NCBI RefSeq assembly: GCF_013410345.1
Contig: NZ_JACCFJ010000001.1
Coordinates: 5,007,001 to 5,071,000 of the forward strand
From: Saccharopolyspora hordei
Lineage (GTDB): Bacteria; Actinomycetota; Actinomycetes; Mycobacteriales; Pseudonocardiaceae
Reading direction: 5' to 3'
Length of the DNA stretch: 64,000 nucleotides
This document shows, piece by piece, positions 38,978-48,290 of this stretch. The position numbers and the translations under genes are program-made. Under the pieces are notes generated by a model. The model did not search any database. It saw only the letters and a list, made by a program, of their open reading frames with translations, and was not told where the DNA came from. Each line of letters starts with the position of its first letter. The first letter of the stretch is position 1.

Positions 38978-39640
38978 CTACCGGCGGTCCGGTTCGGCGT
39001 CCGGCGCGGCCCTGCGGGGTCCCGGCTGCTCGGGGACGAAGGGGGCGGACGAGGTGCGCCGCGGCCCCTTGACGAGGTACGGCCGGACCACGCGGTCCAG
39101 GGCGAACGCCGGCGCGAACAGCGGCACCACGGCGGCGAGCGTCGCCGCGGTGACCCCGGCGCGCACCACGTCGCGCGGCAGCAGCACCGCTCGGCGCTCC
39201 GGGAACCGGCCGCTGACCAGGGCGGCCAGCCACAGCACGAGCACGAAGCACACCATCGTCGCCACGGCCAGCAGCACCGCCGGCTGGTAGCCGAGGCGTT
39301 CCGCGCCGAGCATCACCGCGATCCAGCCCAGCAGCGCGGGCGCTTGGCCGCGCTCGGTGGTCGCCGCCCACAGCAGGCCGCCGAGCACCGCGAGACCAGC
39401 GCCCCCGCTCTGCCACGCCTGCGCCAACCGCTCGTCCCACCCACCGGTGGCCACACCGAGCCGCGCGGCGACGTCGCTGAGCACGTCCAGCGCGCTCGGG
39501 CTGTCCGGGTGGGCGGCGAACTGGCCGAGGATCCAGACCAGCGCCCAGGCCGACACCGCGAAGGCCAGCACCTGCTGCCCGCGCGGGCGGTCCAGCGCCA
39601 CCCGGTACAGCCGCGCCAGCTCCTGTCGTCGCTCTCGCAC
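38978..39640 (-). CDS. hypothetical polytopic membrane protein
   Basis: 220 aa with about five predicted helices (VLAFAVSAWALVWILGQF, GGAGLAVLGGLLWAA, PALLGWIAVMLGAE, AVLLAVATMVCFVLVLWLAAL, AGVTAATLAAVVPLFAPAFA). The N-terminus RERRQELARLYRVALDRPRG and C-terminal tail are basic and cytoplasmic. GTG at 39640 (AGAGGGG upstream) is chosen; a GTG two codons earlier is also possible. Its stop is 9 bases from the convergent upstream gene. No family recognised. Confidence 0.65.
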   Translation of the reverse strand: MRERRQELARLYRVALDRPRGQQVLAFAVSAWALVWILGQFAAHPDSPSALDVLSDVAARLGVATGGWDERLAQAWQSGGAGLAVLGGLLWAATTERGQAPALLGWIAVMLGAERLGYQPAVLLAVATMVCFVLVLWLAALVSGRFPERRAVLLPRDVVRAGVTAATLAAVVPLFAPAFALDRVVRPYLVKGPRRTSSAPFVPEQPGPRRAAPDAEPDRR

Positions 39641-39737
39641 GTCCACCCCTCTGGTCTGCGTCGACGCGCCCGATGATCGGTCAGCGGCGGCGGCCGGAGC
39701 CGGGATTGGTCGCATCAGGGGCGTGCCGCCCGCGTGA

Positions 39738-40769
39738 TCAACTCCAGAACGTGGCCGGGCCGGACGCGCAGACCCCCGGGCGGGTGCAGGCGGGTGGGAC
39801 CGGGCGCACCTCGGAGCCGTCGACCAGCCACTGTCCGCCACCGCTGGTCGACACCAGGAACCGCCCCAGCGGGTCCGCGGACAGCTCCACCGTGCTCGGG
39901 GTCAGCTCCGGGGCCGGGAACGGCACGCCGCCGCCGAGCTTGCGGCCGGTGTCCGCGGCGAAGGTGGCCACCCGCGCCTGCCCGGCAGCGCAGGCCGGCG
40001 GTTCCAGCACCGCGAGATCGGGCCCGTTCCAGGTGATCGCCACCGGTCCGCAGCCGTCGGAGACCGCTTCGACGCGCCCGTCCCACGAGGTCGCGTCGGG
40101 CGCGAGCACCAGCACCGACGCCTGGTGGCGGCCCGGCTCGGCAGCCAGCAGCGCCAGCCGGCCGTCGTCGGACAGCGCGAGGTCGTCCACCCGCGTCCCG
40201 GTGGGCAGCGCGATGTGCTGCGGCTGCCCGTCGCGCAGCACCACCACCGCACCGCCGTCCAGGTAGGCGATCCGCCCGCCACCGGCGGCCAGCAGCCGGG
40301 CGTCGCCGACCGGGACCGGCAGCACCCGCTGGGCGCCGTCGGCGGACACCTCGACCAGCCGCTTGCCCTCCGTGGTGGCGGCCACCACCAGCACCCGGCT
40401 GCGGTCGGTGGCCAGCGTCTCCGGGTCCGCGCCGGGGACGTCGGAGAGCACGCCGTTCTGCCGCCCGGACAGGACGTCGAAGGAGGCGATCACCCCGGGC
40501 TGCGGGGTGGCCAGGTAGCTGTTCGGCTGCGCACTGACCGGGGTGGGCTGCTGCTGGCCCGGGAGCACCACGAACGCCACGACGAGCGCCACCGCCGCCG
40601 CGGCCACCGCGCCCAGCGCCGCGAGCAGCGGGCGCTTCGGCGACCGGCGCCGCCGCGCGGCGGCGAGCAGCCGGGGCAGCGCGTCGGGGCTGGGCTCGAC
40701 GTCGTCCACCGCGCGGTGCAGCAGCGCGCGCACCACCTCGACGTCCCGCGTGCTGTTGACGTCCTTCAC
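39738..40769 (-). CDS. probable anti-sigma factor with external sensor domain
   Basis: 343 aa. A short cytoplasmic N-terminus (about 48 residues: DVEVVRALLHRAVDDVEPSP, LPRLLAAARRRRS) is followed by one membrane helix (LLAALGAVAAAAVALVVAFV) and a large beta-rich external domain with repeated blade-like segments (RIAYLDGGAVVVLRDGQ, LALSDDGRLALLAAEPG), like a WD40/LpqB-type propeller. Its GTG overlaps the sigma factor TGA in GTGA. Coupling to an ECF sigma gene is the main evidence for the anti-sigma role; no zinc (HxxxCxxC) motif is present. Confidence 0.7.
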   Translation of the reverse strand: MKDVNSTRDVEVVRALLHRAVDDVEPSPDALPRLLAAARRRRSPKRPLLAALGAVAAAAVALVVAFVVLPGQQQPTPVSAQPNSYLATPQPGVIASFDVLSGRQNGVLSDVPGADPETLATDRSRVLVVAATTEGKRLVEVSADGAQRVLPVPVGDARLLAAGGGRIAYLDGGAVVVLRDGQPQHIALPTGTRVDDLALSDDGRLALLAAEPGRHQASVLVLAPDATSWDGRVEAVSDGCGPVAITWNGPDLAVLEPPACAAGQARVATFAADTGRKLGGGVPFPAPELTPSTVELSADPLGRFLVSTSGGGQWLVDGSEVRPVPPACTRPGVCASGPATFWS

Positions 40770-41314
40770 ACCCGTTCCCCCAGCAGCTCGGACAGCCGCG
40801 ACACTCCCCGCGAGCAGTACGACTTCACCGCTCCCTGGCTGCATCCCATCACCTCGGCGGTGCGGGACTCACTGAGGTCGGCGTAGTAGCGCAGCACGAC
40901 GGCCTCCCGCTGCCGGCGCGGCAGCTTGGCCAGCGCCGCGGCCAGCACGGCGCGGTCGACGCCGCGCCCGGTGTCGTCGGGCTGGCTGTCCTCGGTGGCC
41001 AGCTTCGGCTGGTACTTCTTGGCGACGAGCCGCCTCCGCAGCACCGACCGGGCCCGGTTGAGCACCGCCTGCCGCAGGAACGCCAGCGCCTTGCCCGGGT
41101 CGCGCAGCCGGGTGCGGGAGTCGAAGACCCGCACGTAGGCGTCCTGCACGATGTCCTCGGCGGCAGCCCGGTCGTCCACGAGCAGGACGGCGATGCGCAG
41201 CAGTTGCTTGTAGTGCTCCTGGTAGAGGTCGGTGAGCTTGCTCGTCAGTTCATCCATTGCCGCCAGCCCGTCGCCCGGCCGGGCGGCCACGGGCAGTGCG
41301 ATCGACACCGTCAC
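40766..41314 (-). CDS. ECF RNA polymerase sigma factor (SigE/SCO-type family)
   Basis: 182 aa. Region 2: LYQEHYKQLLRIAVLLVDDR and AEDIVQDAYVRVFD. Region 4: LPRRQREAVVLRYYADLSES and TAEVMGCSQGAVKSYCSRGV. It is coupled to the downstream membrane protein, so an envelope signal probably releases it. The start is uncertain: GTG at 41314, GTG at 41308 (AGGGA upstream) or ATG at 41257 all keep region 2 intact. Confidence 0.88.
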   Translation of the reverse strand: MTVSIALPVAARPGDGLAAMDELTSKLTDLYQEHYKQLLRIAVLLVDDRAAAEDIVQDAYVRVFDSRTRLRDPGKALAFLRQAVLNRARSVLRRRLVAKKYQPKLATEDSQPDDTGRGVDRAVLAAALAKLPRRQREAVVLRYYADLSESRTAEVMGCSQGAVKSYCSRGVSRLSELLGERV

Positions 41315-41544
41315 ATCCCTGCACGACGCGCGAGACCCCCTCCGTGGTTGCGACCGGATTCCGCTCGTTGTCGATCGATGCCACCCAGCCGACGGGGGAG
41401 TCTACCGACGCCACCGCTGAAGATCATCTCGTTGCGCGGGCACGCCGGCAGCAGCACCCGGACAGATCATGCTGGTTGCGCCGCGCCGCACTACGGTCTA
41501 CACCAGCTGGTCCAACGCTTCCGCCACCGTCCCGGGAGGGCCCG

Positions 41545-42369
41545 ATGGAGTTCGGCGTCGCCACGTTCATCACCGACGAAGGGATCGGCCCGGCCGACCT
41601 CGGCCGCGCGCTGGAGGAGCGGGGCTTCGACGCGCTCTTCGTCGCCGAGCACACGCACATCCCGACCAGCCGGGAGACGCCCTACCCGGGCGGTGGCGAC
41701 CTGCCGCGCGTCTACTACCGCACGCTGGACCCGTTCGTCGCGCTGACCGCCGCCGCGGCGGTCACCGAGCGCCTGCTGCTGGCCACTGGGATCTGCCTCG
41801 TGGTGGAGCGGGACCCGATCACCACCGCCAAGGAGGTGGCCACCCTGGACCTCGTCTCGGGCGGCCGGTTCCTGTTCGGGGTCGGCGCCGGGTGGAACCG
41901 CGAGGAGATGCGCAACCACGGCACCGACCCGCGCACGCGCGGCGCGCTGATGGACGAGCGCATCCGGGCGATGCGCGAGATCTGGACCGCGGAGGCCGCC
42001 GAGTTCCACGGCGACCACGTCGACTTCGACCCGATCTACTCCTGGCCCAAGCCGGTGCAGCGGCCCCATCCGCCGATCTACGTCGGCGGGGAGAGCGAGC
42101 GGGCGATGGCGCGGGTCGCCGAGTACGGGGGCGGCTGGCTGCCGCGCGGCGGCGAGGAAGGCCTCGCCGAGAAGGTGGCGCAGGTCCGCGACCGCGCCGG
42201 GTGGCGGGTGCCGGTGTCGGTGTACGCCGCCCCGAAGGACCCGGCGGTGGTCGAGTCCTACGCCGCGGCCGGGGTCGACCGCACCCTGTTCCTGCTGCCC
42301 ACGCGTGGTCGTGACGAGACCCTGCGCACGCTCGACGAGCTCGCGGGGGTGGCCGCTCGACTCCGCTGA
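41545..42369 (+). CDS. LLM-class F420-dependent oxidoreductase (TIGR03619-like)
   Basis: 274 aa. A luciferase-like TIM barrel. It begins FGVATFITDEGIGPADLGRA; GHRFLFGVGAG-type motif is GRFLFGVGAGWNREEMRNHG; PIYVGGESERAMARVAEYG and GWLPRG follow. F420 rather than FMN is expected in actinomycetes. The ATG at 41545 has GGGAGGG 6 bases upstream. It diverges from the sigma gene. The substrate cannot be told from sequence. Confidence 0.87.
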   Translation: MEFGVATFITDEGIGPADLGRALEERGFDALFVAEHTHIPTSRETPYPGGGDLPRVYYRTLDPFVALTAAAAVTERLLLATGICLVVERDPITTAKEVATLDLVSGGRFLFGVGAGWNREEMRNHGTDPRTRGALMDERIRAMREIWTAEAAEFHGDHVDFDPIYSWPKPVQRPHPPIYVGGESERAMARVAEYGGGWLPRGGEEGLAEKVAQVRDRAGWRVPVSVYAAPKDPAVVESYAAAGVDRTLFLLPTRGRDETLRTLDELAGVAARLR

Positions 42370-42516
42370 GTGCGCAGGTCACCAGGCGTGTCTTACATCC
42401 TGGTCACATCCGTGCCATGCCCTGGACATCTCGCCGTTGCGCACAGATCCTCGTGTCTGCTGCGCACCTGATGTCTCGCGCAGCGGCCGCAACCGCAGGA
42501 ATGGAGTCCGAGGACG

Positions 42517-44715
42517 GTGGCAACCAACACGGCGCCGAGCGGTGGGACAGCTCGGAAACGCAAGATGACACCCAAGGAGATCGCCATCTGGGTGCTGGTG
42601 GCGGTCGTCGGCGCGGTCGCCTGGGGCGTCATCGCGCTGAGCCGGGGCGAGGAGATCTCCGCGGCCTGGCTGGTCTTCGCGGCCCTTGCCTCCTACGCGA
42701 TCGGGTACCGCTTCTACGCGCGGTTCATCACCTACAAGGTGCTCAAGGCCGATGACACCCGCGCCACCCCGGCCGAGCGGCTGAACGACGGCACCGACTT
42801 CCAGCCCACCGACCGCCGGGTGCTGTTCGGGCACCACTTCGCGGCGATCGCCGGGGCGGGTCCGCTGGTCGGTCCGGTGCTGGCCGCGCAGATGGGCTAC
42901 CTCCCGGGCACCATCTGGATCATCGTCGGCGTCATCTTCGCCGGTGCGGTGCAGGACATGGTGGTGCTGTTCTTCTCCACCCGCCGCAACGGCCGCAGCC
43001 TCGGGCAGATGGCCCGCGAGGAGATCGGACCGGTGGGCGGCATCGCGGCGCTCATCGCCGTGCTGGCCATCATGATCATCCTGCTGGCGGTGCTGGCGCT
43101 GGTCGTGGTCGGCGCGCTGAAGGGCTCGCCGTGGGGCACCTTCTCCATCGGCATGACCATCCCGATCGCCCTGTTCATGGGCTTCTACCTGCGCTACCTG
43201 CGTCCCGGCAAGATCGTCGAGACCTCGGTGATCGGCGTCGCGCTGCTGCTGCTGAGCATCGTCGCGGGCAGCTGGGTGGCCGACTCGTCGCTGGCCGGGT
43301 TCTTCACCCTCTCCGGCAACGAGCTGACCTTCGCGCTGGTCGTCTACGGCTTCATCGCCTCGGTGCTGCCGGTGTGGATGCTGCTGGCGCCGCGCGACTA
43401 CCTGAGCACCTTCATGAAGGTCGGCGTCGTGGTGATGCTGGCGGTGTCGATCCTCATCGCGCTGCCGGCGATGCAGACCGAGGCGATCACCGAGTTCGCG
43501 CTCAACGGCCAGGGCCCGGTGTTCTCCGGGTCGCTGTTCCCGTTCGTGTTCATCACGATCGCCTGCGGGGCGCTCTCCGGCTTCCACGCGCTGGTGTCCT
43601 CGGGCACCACGCCGAAGATGCTGGAGAAGGAGTCGCAGGTCCGGGTCATCGGCTACGGCGGCATGCTCACCGAGTCGTTCGTGGCGATCATGGCGCTGGC
43701 CGCGGCGTGCATCATCGACCCCGGCCTGTACTTCGCGATGAACATGCCGGCGACCGCGCTGGGCGACACGCTGGAGTCGGCGTCGCAGGCGGTGGCCGGG
43801 CTGGGCTTCCAGATCACCCCCGACCAGCTGGCCGCGGCCGCCGCGGCGGTGGACGAGGAGACGCTGGTCGGCCGCAGCGGCGGCGCCCCCACCCTCGCGG
43901 TCGGGTTGTCCGACGTGTTTTCGCAGGTCATCGGCGGGGACGCGATGCGGGCGTTCTGGTACCACTTCGCGGTCATGTTCGAGGCGCTGTTCATCCTGAC
44001 CACGGTGGACGCCGGTACCCGGGTCGGCCGGTTCATGCTGCAGGACACCGTGGGCAACGTCTGGAAGCGCTTCGGTGACGTCACCTGGAAGCCGGGCAAC
44101 TGGATCGCCAGCGCGGTGATCGTCGGCGCGTGGGGCTACTTCCTGTGGGCCGGCGTCAACGACCCGCTGGGCGGCATCAACCAGCTGTTCCCGCTGTTCG
44201 GCATCGCCAACCAGCTGCTGGCGGCGGTGGCGCTGGCGGTGGCCACCACGCTGATCATCAAGTCCGGGCGGGCGAAGTACGCCTGGGTCACCCTGGTCCC
44301 GCTGGCCTGGGACGCGGCGGTGACGCTGACCGCGAGCTGGCAGAAGGTGTTCTCGGCGGACCCGCAGATCGGCTTCTTCGCGCAGCGCGCGGCCTACCAG
44401 GCGGCCCTGGACGCCGGGGAGACCAGCAAGGGCACCGCGCACACCGTGGAGGAGATGCAGAAGGTCGTGGTCAACTCCACCGTCGACGGCGTGCTGAGCG
44501 TGCTGTTCGCGGTGCTGATCGTGATCGTGCTCATCGACGCGGTCCGGGTGTGGGTCAAGGCGCTGCGCGCCACCGAGCCGCTGCCCACCACCGAGGCCCC
44601 GTACGTCGAGTCGCAGCTGTGGGCCCCGTCCGGGCTGATCATGACGGCCGAGGAGCGGCGCATCCACGAGGAGCGCCAGGAGCTCGAGACGGCGAAGGCC
44701 GGAGCGAGCACGTGA
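42517..44715 (+). CDS. cstA: CstA-family peptide/pyruvate transporter
   Basis: 732 aa with about 16-18 membrane helices. Family signatures: NDGTDFQPTDRRVLFGHHFA, AIAGAGPLVGPVLAAQMGYL, GALSGFHALVSSGTTPKML, TTVDAGTRVGRFMLQD, GGINQLFPLFGIANQLLAA (shown as GINQLFPLFGIANQLL). CstA imports pyruvate or peptides under carbon limitation. The GTG at 42517 is preceded by GGAG...GAGGA. It overlaps a ybdD homologue by GTGA, the usual cstA partner. Confidence 0.93.
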   Translation: MATNTAPSGGTARKRKMTPKEIAIWVLVAVVGAVAWGVIALSRGEEISAAWLVFAALASYAIGYRFYARFITYKVLKADDTRATPAERLNDGTDFQPTDRRVLFGHHFAAIAGAGPLVGPVLAAQMGYLPGTIWIIVGVIFAGAVQDMVVLFFSTRRNGRSLGQMAREEIGPVGGIAALIAVLAIMIILLAVLALVVVGALKGSPWGTFSIGMTIPIALFMGFYLRYLRPGKIVETSVIGVALLLLSIVAGSWVADSSLAGFFTLSGNELTFALVVYGFIASVLPVWMLLAPRDYLSTFMKVGVVVMLAVSILIALPAMQTEAITEFALNGQGPVFSGSLFPFVFITIACGALSGFHALVSSGTTPKMLEKESQVRVIGYGGMLTESFVAIMALAAACIIDPGLYFAMNMPATALGDTLESASQAVAGLGFQITPDQLAAAAAAVDEETLVGRSGGAPTLAVGLSDVFSQVIGGDAMRAFWYHFAVMFEALFILTTVDAGTRVGRFMLQDTVGNVWKRFGDVTWKPGNWIASAVIVGAWGYFLWAGVNDPLGGINQLFPLFGIANQLLAAVALAVATTLIIKSGRAKYAWVTLVPLAWDAAVTLTASWQKVFSADPQIGFFAQRAAYQAALDAGETSKGTAHTVEEMQKVVVNSTVDGVLSVLFAVLIVIVLIDAVRVWVKALRATEPLPTTEAPYVESQLWAPSGLIMTAEERRIHEERQELETAKAGAST

Positions 44716-44918
44716 CGACGGCGGTGCTGTCCAAGCTGCGCGAGTCGGTCCGCGCGGCCTGGCAGGTCGTGCGCGGGGTGGTCGGGGAGAACGCCTACGA
44801 GCGCTACCTGGAGCACCACCGCCGCCACCACCCCGGCGAGGAGCCGATGGGCGAGCGGGAGTTCTGGCGCCGGCACGTCGACCGCCAGGACGCCACCCCC
44901 GGCTCCCGCTGCTGCTGA
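44712..44918 (+). CDS. YbdD/YjiX-family (DUF466) small protein
   Basis: 68 aa. The family pattern is clear: LSKLRESVRAAWQVVRGVVG, ENAYERYLEHHRRHHPGEEP, MGEREFWRRHVDRQDATPG, ending in RCC. The GTG overlaps the cstA stop. YbdD-type proteins are required for activity of CstA/BtsT transporters in enterobacteria; the coupling suggests the same here. A terminator follows within 9 bases. Confidence 0.92.
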   Translation: MTTAVLSKLRESVRAAWQVVRGVVGENAYERYLEHHRRHHPGEEPMGEREFWRRHVDRQDATPGSRCC

Positions 44919-44926
44919 CCGAACCA

Positions 44927-44966
44927 GGAGGGCGTCTCCCGCCGAAGCCGGTGGGAGGCGCCCTCC
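44927..44966 (+). terminator. terminator after cstA-ybdD
   Basis: GGAGGGCG-TCTCCC (44927-44940) pairs with GGGAGG-CGCCCTCC (44953-44966), one mismatch, 12-base loop. Confidence 0.75.
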
Positions 44967-45082
44967 GTTGCTACCGGAGGTCTTCGGTGGCCAGGCGCAG
45001 CGCGAAGCCGCCCCTCCGCCCGGCCGGCGCAGCGGGGAAAACCCGTTTCGTGCCGGTCGGTGCGGCGGGCAAGATCGGGGGC

Positions 45083-45781
45083 ATGGAGTTCAGCGGGTTC
45101 GACGCGCGCGGGTACCGGACCGTCGACGTGCGCACCGGGTACGCGGAGTGGGTCGGCAAGTACGAGGACACCGTCGAGGACGTCATGGACCTCGCGCTGC
45201 TGGAGCGGCTGGTGGTGCCCGAGTGGACGTCCGTCGTGCGCGCCGCCGACCTCGGGTGCGGCACCGGGCGGACCGGGCAGTGGTTGCGCGACCAGGGCGT
45301 GCTCGCGATCGACGGGGTCGACGTGACCCCGGAGATGCTGGCGCGGGCCCGCGAGCGCGGGGTGCACGCCCGGCTCGTCGAGGGCGACGTCACCGCCACC
45401 GGGCTGGACGCCGAGGCCTACGACCTGGTGATCTCCTCGTTGGTCGACGAGCACCTCGCCGACCTCGGACCGTTCTACCGGGAGGCGTGGCGCATCGCCG
45501 CGCCGCAGGCGACGTTCGTGCTCGTCGCGTTCCACCCGCACTTCATCATGACCTCCGGCATGCCCACCCACTTCACCAACGACGCCGGGGAGTCCGTGGC
45601 GATCACCACGAACGTGCACCTGATCAGCGACCACGTCGCCGCCGCGCTGGCGGCCGGGTGGCGGCTGGCCGAGCTGCAGGAAGGGCTGATCGACGACGCC
45701 TGGCTCGCGGTGAAGCCGAAGTGGGCGCGGTACCGAGACCACCCGATCTCCGCCGCCTACGTCTGGCGCAAGGGCGCCTGA
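45083..45781 (+). CDS. class I SAM-dependent methyltransferase
   Basis: 232 aa. A Rossmann-like SAM fold: AADLGCGTGRTGQWL (motif I), GVDVTPEMLARARERG, YDLVISSLVDEHLADLGPFY and FVLVAFHPHFIM. The substrate is unknown. The ATG at 45083 lacks a clear ribosome binding site and may be near-leaderless. An F420-type oxidoreductase follows 38 bases downstream on the same strand, possibly in one operon. Confidence 0.85.
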   Translation: MEFSGFDARGYRTVDVRTGYAEWVGKYEDTVEDVMDLALLERLVVPEWTSVVRAADLGCGTGRTGQWLRDQGVLAIDGVDVTPEMLARARERGVHARLVEGDVTATGLDAEAYDLVISSLVDEHLADLGPFYREAWRIAAPQATFVLVAFHPHFIMTSGMPTHFTNDAGESVAITTNVHLISDHVAAALAAGWRLAELQEGLIDDAWLAVKPKWARYRDHPISAAYVWRKGA

Positions 45782-45819
45782 CCGGGAATGCGGGCTCAGC
45801 CGGGCGTGTTGGCCGAGGC

Positions 45820-46644
45820 ATGAGCGCTCCACTCGGCAGGATCGGCATCTGGCGCCTCGCTCCGCAGCTGGACGCGGAGTTCGCGGCGGAGGCCGAGCGG
45901 TTGGGCTACGGCACGATCTGGGTGGGCGGATCCCCGCCCGCGGACCCGGAGATCGTGGAACGACTGCTCGACGCCACTCGCGGGATCACCGTCGCGACGG
46001 GGATCGTGAACATCTGGAACTCCCCCGCCCAGGCCGTCGCCGAGTCGTTCCACCGCGTCGACGCCAAGCACCCGGGCCGCTTCGTGCTGGGCGTCGGCGC
46101 CGGTCACCGGGAGGCGAACACCGACTACCGCAAGCCCTACCAGGCGCTGGTGGACCACCTCGACGTGCTGGACGCCGCCGAGGTCCCGCAGTCGCAGCGG
46201 GTGCTCGCCGCCCTCGGCCCGAAGGTGCTGCGTCTCGCGCGCGACCGCGCGGCCGGCGCCCACCCGTACCTGACCACGCCGGACCACACCCGCGCGGCCC
46301 GGGAGGTCCTCGGCGACGCGCTGCTGGCACCGGAGCAGAAGGTCGTGGTGGACACCGATGTGGAGCGCGCCCGCGCGACCGGCCGCGCGATGGTCACCCG
46401 GTACCTGAACCTGGTCAACTACGTCCGCAACCTGCAGCGCCACGGCTTCTCGCCCGACGAGCTCACCCCGCCGGGCAGCGACCGCGTGGTCGACGCCCTG
46501 GCCCTGCACGGCACCGCGGAGCAGATCGCCGAGGGCGTCGACGCCCACCTCCGCGCGGACGCCGACCACGTGTCCGTCCAGGTCCTCGGCGACGACCCGC
46601 TCGCCGGCTACCGCGCCCTCGCCGAGGCGCTCGAGCTCCGCTGA
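45820..46644 (+). CDS. LLM-class F420-dependent oxidoreductase (TIGR03620-like)
   Basis: 274 aa. It starts LGRIGIWRLAPQLDAEFAAE, with LGYGTIWVGGSPPAD, TGIVNIWNSPAQAVAESFHR and FVLGVGAGHREANTDYRKPY, all typical of the TIGR03620 subgroup. ALALHGTAEQIAEGVDAHL near the end is also conserved. The ATG at 45820 is preceded by CCGAGG. It differs in subgroup from the LLM protein at 41545. Substrate unknown. Confidence 0.87.
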   Translation: MSAPLGRIGIWRLAPQLDAEFAAEAERLGYGTIWVGGSPPADPEIVERLLDATRGITVATGIVNIWNSPAQAVAESFHRVDAKHPGRFVLGVGAGHREANTDYRKPYQALVDHLDVLDAAEVPQSQRVLAALGPKVLRLARDRAAGAHPYLTTPDHTRAAREVLGDALLAPEQKVVVDTDVERARATGRAMVTRYLNLVNYVRNLQRHGFSPDELTPPGSDRVVDALALHGTAEQIAEGVDAHLRADADHVSVQVLGDDPLAGYRALAEALELR

Positions 46645-46776
46645 GCGGCGCCTGCGCACGAGGGCGTGTCGCAGGGCCGACCGGAGCCAGGAGACCGCCA
46701 CGGCGCCCGCCGACCGGACGCCCCGCCTCCGACCGGTGTGCCGCGCCCCGCCACGGGGGTGGATCCGGCAGGATGG

Positions 46777-47616
46777 ATGCGTGGCTCGTCGCCGGAGTCA
46801 CGCGTCAGCTGGGGGTCGGTGCGGTTGCCGCTGCTGTTCTTCGTCGTGGTCTTCGGGCTCAGCGTGCCGTTCTGGCTGCTCGGTGCGGTCACCGACGTCC
46901 CGTTGCCCGCGGGCCTGCCGATCAGCGCGCTGCAGGTCGTCGTCCCGCTCGTGGCGGCCGCGCTGCTGGTCCGGGCGACCGGCGGCAGCGTGGTCCGCTT
47001 CGTGCGCGGGACGTTCGACGCGGCGGAGGTCCGCCCGCTGTGGTACCTGCCCGCGCTGCTGCTGATGCCCGCGATCACGGTGGTGTCGCTCGGGTTGGCG
47101 GGACAGCCGCTCCCCCGGCCGTCGATCTCCTCGGTCGTGGTCTACGCAGCGCTCTACGTCGTCGCCGCCCACGCCGAGGAAACCGGCTGGACCGCCTACG
47201 CGACCGGCCCGCTCCAACGGCGGTGGGGCGCGTTGGGCGCGGGTGTGGTCATCGGCGTGGTGTGGGCGGCGTGGCACGTGGTGCCCTACTCCCAGCTCCA
47301 CGGGCCGCTGTGGGTGCTCGGGCAGTGCGTGTTCACCGTCGCCGCGCGCGTCCTCATCGTCTGGCTGCACAACGGCAGCGGGCGCAGCACGTCGGTCGCC
47401 GTGCTGTTCCACGCGGCGATCAACGTCTGCTACTCGGTGTCGGCGGACGGCGGCGTGTACGACCCGGTCGTCGTCGGCGCGGTCACGCTCGGCGCAGCCG
47501 TCCTCGTCGTGGCGCTGTGGGAACCGACGACCTTCGCCGCACCCCGGGTCCGCCATCGGCGACCTCGGCCGCGTGGCTCCGGGTGGTCGCGAGCGAGGTC
47601 AACACCCCGACGCTGA
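46777..47616 (+). CDS. CPBP-family intramembrane metalloprotease
   Basis: 279 aa with about eight helices. The Abi/CPBP motifs are present: HAEETGWTAYATGPL (glutamate pair), VVWAAWHVVPYSQ, and the third in VLFHAAINVCYS. Family members are Rce1-like membrane proteases or bacteriocin-immunity proteins. The ATG at 46777 (GGCAGGATGG before it) is chosen over an upstream in-frame ATG. The C-terminal 30 residues are Arg-rich and may be cytoplasmic. Confidence 0.8.
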   Translation: MRGSSPESRVSWGSVRLPLLFFVVVFGLSVPFWLLGAVTDVPLPAGLPISALQVVVPLVAAALLVRATGGSVVRFVRGTFDAAEVRPLWYLPALLLMPAITVVSLGLAGQPLPRPSISSVVVYAALYVVAAHAEETGWTAYATGPLQRRWGALGAGVVIGVVWAAWHVVPYSQLHGPLWVLGQCVFTVAARVLIVWLHNGSGRSTSVAVLFHAAINVCYSVSADGGVYDPVVVGAVTLGAAVLVVALWEPTTFAAPRVRHRRPRPRGSGWSRARSTPRR

Positions 47617-47806
47617 CCACGCGAGCGCCCGTGGGAACTGTCGCGGCACCGACGCAGTTCTCACCGTTTCGACCAGTGGGCGCATTCCGCTCCGTCACAA
47701 TTCCGCACGGCGATGACGGAATGGGGCGGGCCTGCCGAAAAGTGCGGGAACGGTGTCGGACGACGAGACCGGGACTCCTCCACCGGCTGTTCCACCAGGA
47801 GTTCTG

Positions 47807-47881
47807 TGGGGCAGGTGGGACTTGAACCCACGACCTGACGGATTATGAGTCCGCTGCTCTGACCTGCTGAGCTACTGCCCC
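47807..47881 (-). tRNA. tRNA with CAT anticodon (elongator Met or lysidine-type Ile)
   Basis: 75 bases read from 47881. Acceptor GGGGCAG/CTGCCCC, D-arm GCTC...GAGC, anticodon stem GCGGA/TCCGT with loop CTCATAA (anticodon CAT), T-arm GTGGG-TTCAAGT-CCCAC, discriminator A; CCA not encoded. The GC-run after position 1 rules out initiator features, but Met versus Ile2 needs a trained model. Confidence 0.9.
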
Positions 47882-48043
47882 CGTGGCGTCGGCAACAGTG
47901 GCGATCGTAGCGAGGTGCCGGGGAGTTGCGGCCTTCGGGTGGACCCGCCGAGCGGCGTAGTGGCCGACTGGTCGGAGCGGTTGAACCGCTGCCCGCAGAT
48001 CGTGCGCCGACCGGCCCAATCAACCGTTCTCGGGCACGAAAGA

Positions 48044-48069
48044 GGGCGGCGCACCGCGGTGCGCCGCCC
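48044..48069 (-). terminator. terminator after the 68-aa membrane protein gene
   Basis: GGGCGGCGCACCG (48044-48056) and CGGTGCGCCGCCC (48057-48069) form a continuous palindrome 15 bases past the stop; on the minus strand it is followed by TCTTTCG. Confidence 0.75.
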
Positions 48070-48083
48070 GTCGGTCGCCTCCT

Positions 48084-48290
48084 TCAGCCGATGAAGCTGA
48101 AGACGTCGAACGCGCCGGTGATCTGGCCGATGATGACCATGGTCGCCATCAGCGCGGCGATGCCGGCCACCGTCAGCACCGACAGCATGACCAGGTAGAC
48201 GAGAGCCTTGATCGGCTTCGGCAGCTTGGTCACAGCCGAGAAGTCGGGCAGCGAGAGGTGCGAGTTCTTGCCGATCCCTGGTGCGGACAT
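48084..48290 (-). CDS. small single-helix membrane protein
   Basis: 68 aa. The N-terminal half is polar (GKNSHLSLPDFSAVTKLPKP), then one strong hydrophobic helix (ALVYLVMLSVLTVAGIAALM continuing to about residue 60). The ATG at 48290 has GGGGGAAG 4 bases upstream and a terminator follows, so this is a genuine monocistronic gene. An 8-bp inverted repeat (48351-48372) lies about 60 bases upstream. No family recognised; it could be a small regulatory membrane peptide. Confidence 0.75.
   Translation of the reverse strand: MSAPGIGKNSHLSLPDFSAVTKLPKPIKALVYLVMLSVLTVAGIAALMATMVIIGQITGAFDVFSFIG

Noticed and set aside
42379..44667. 762-codon open frame antisense to cstA
   Set aside because: His/Arg/Asp-rich shadow; cstA on the other strand has all family motifs.
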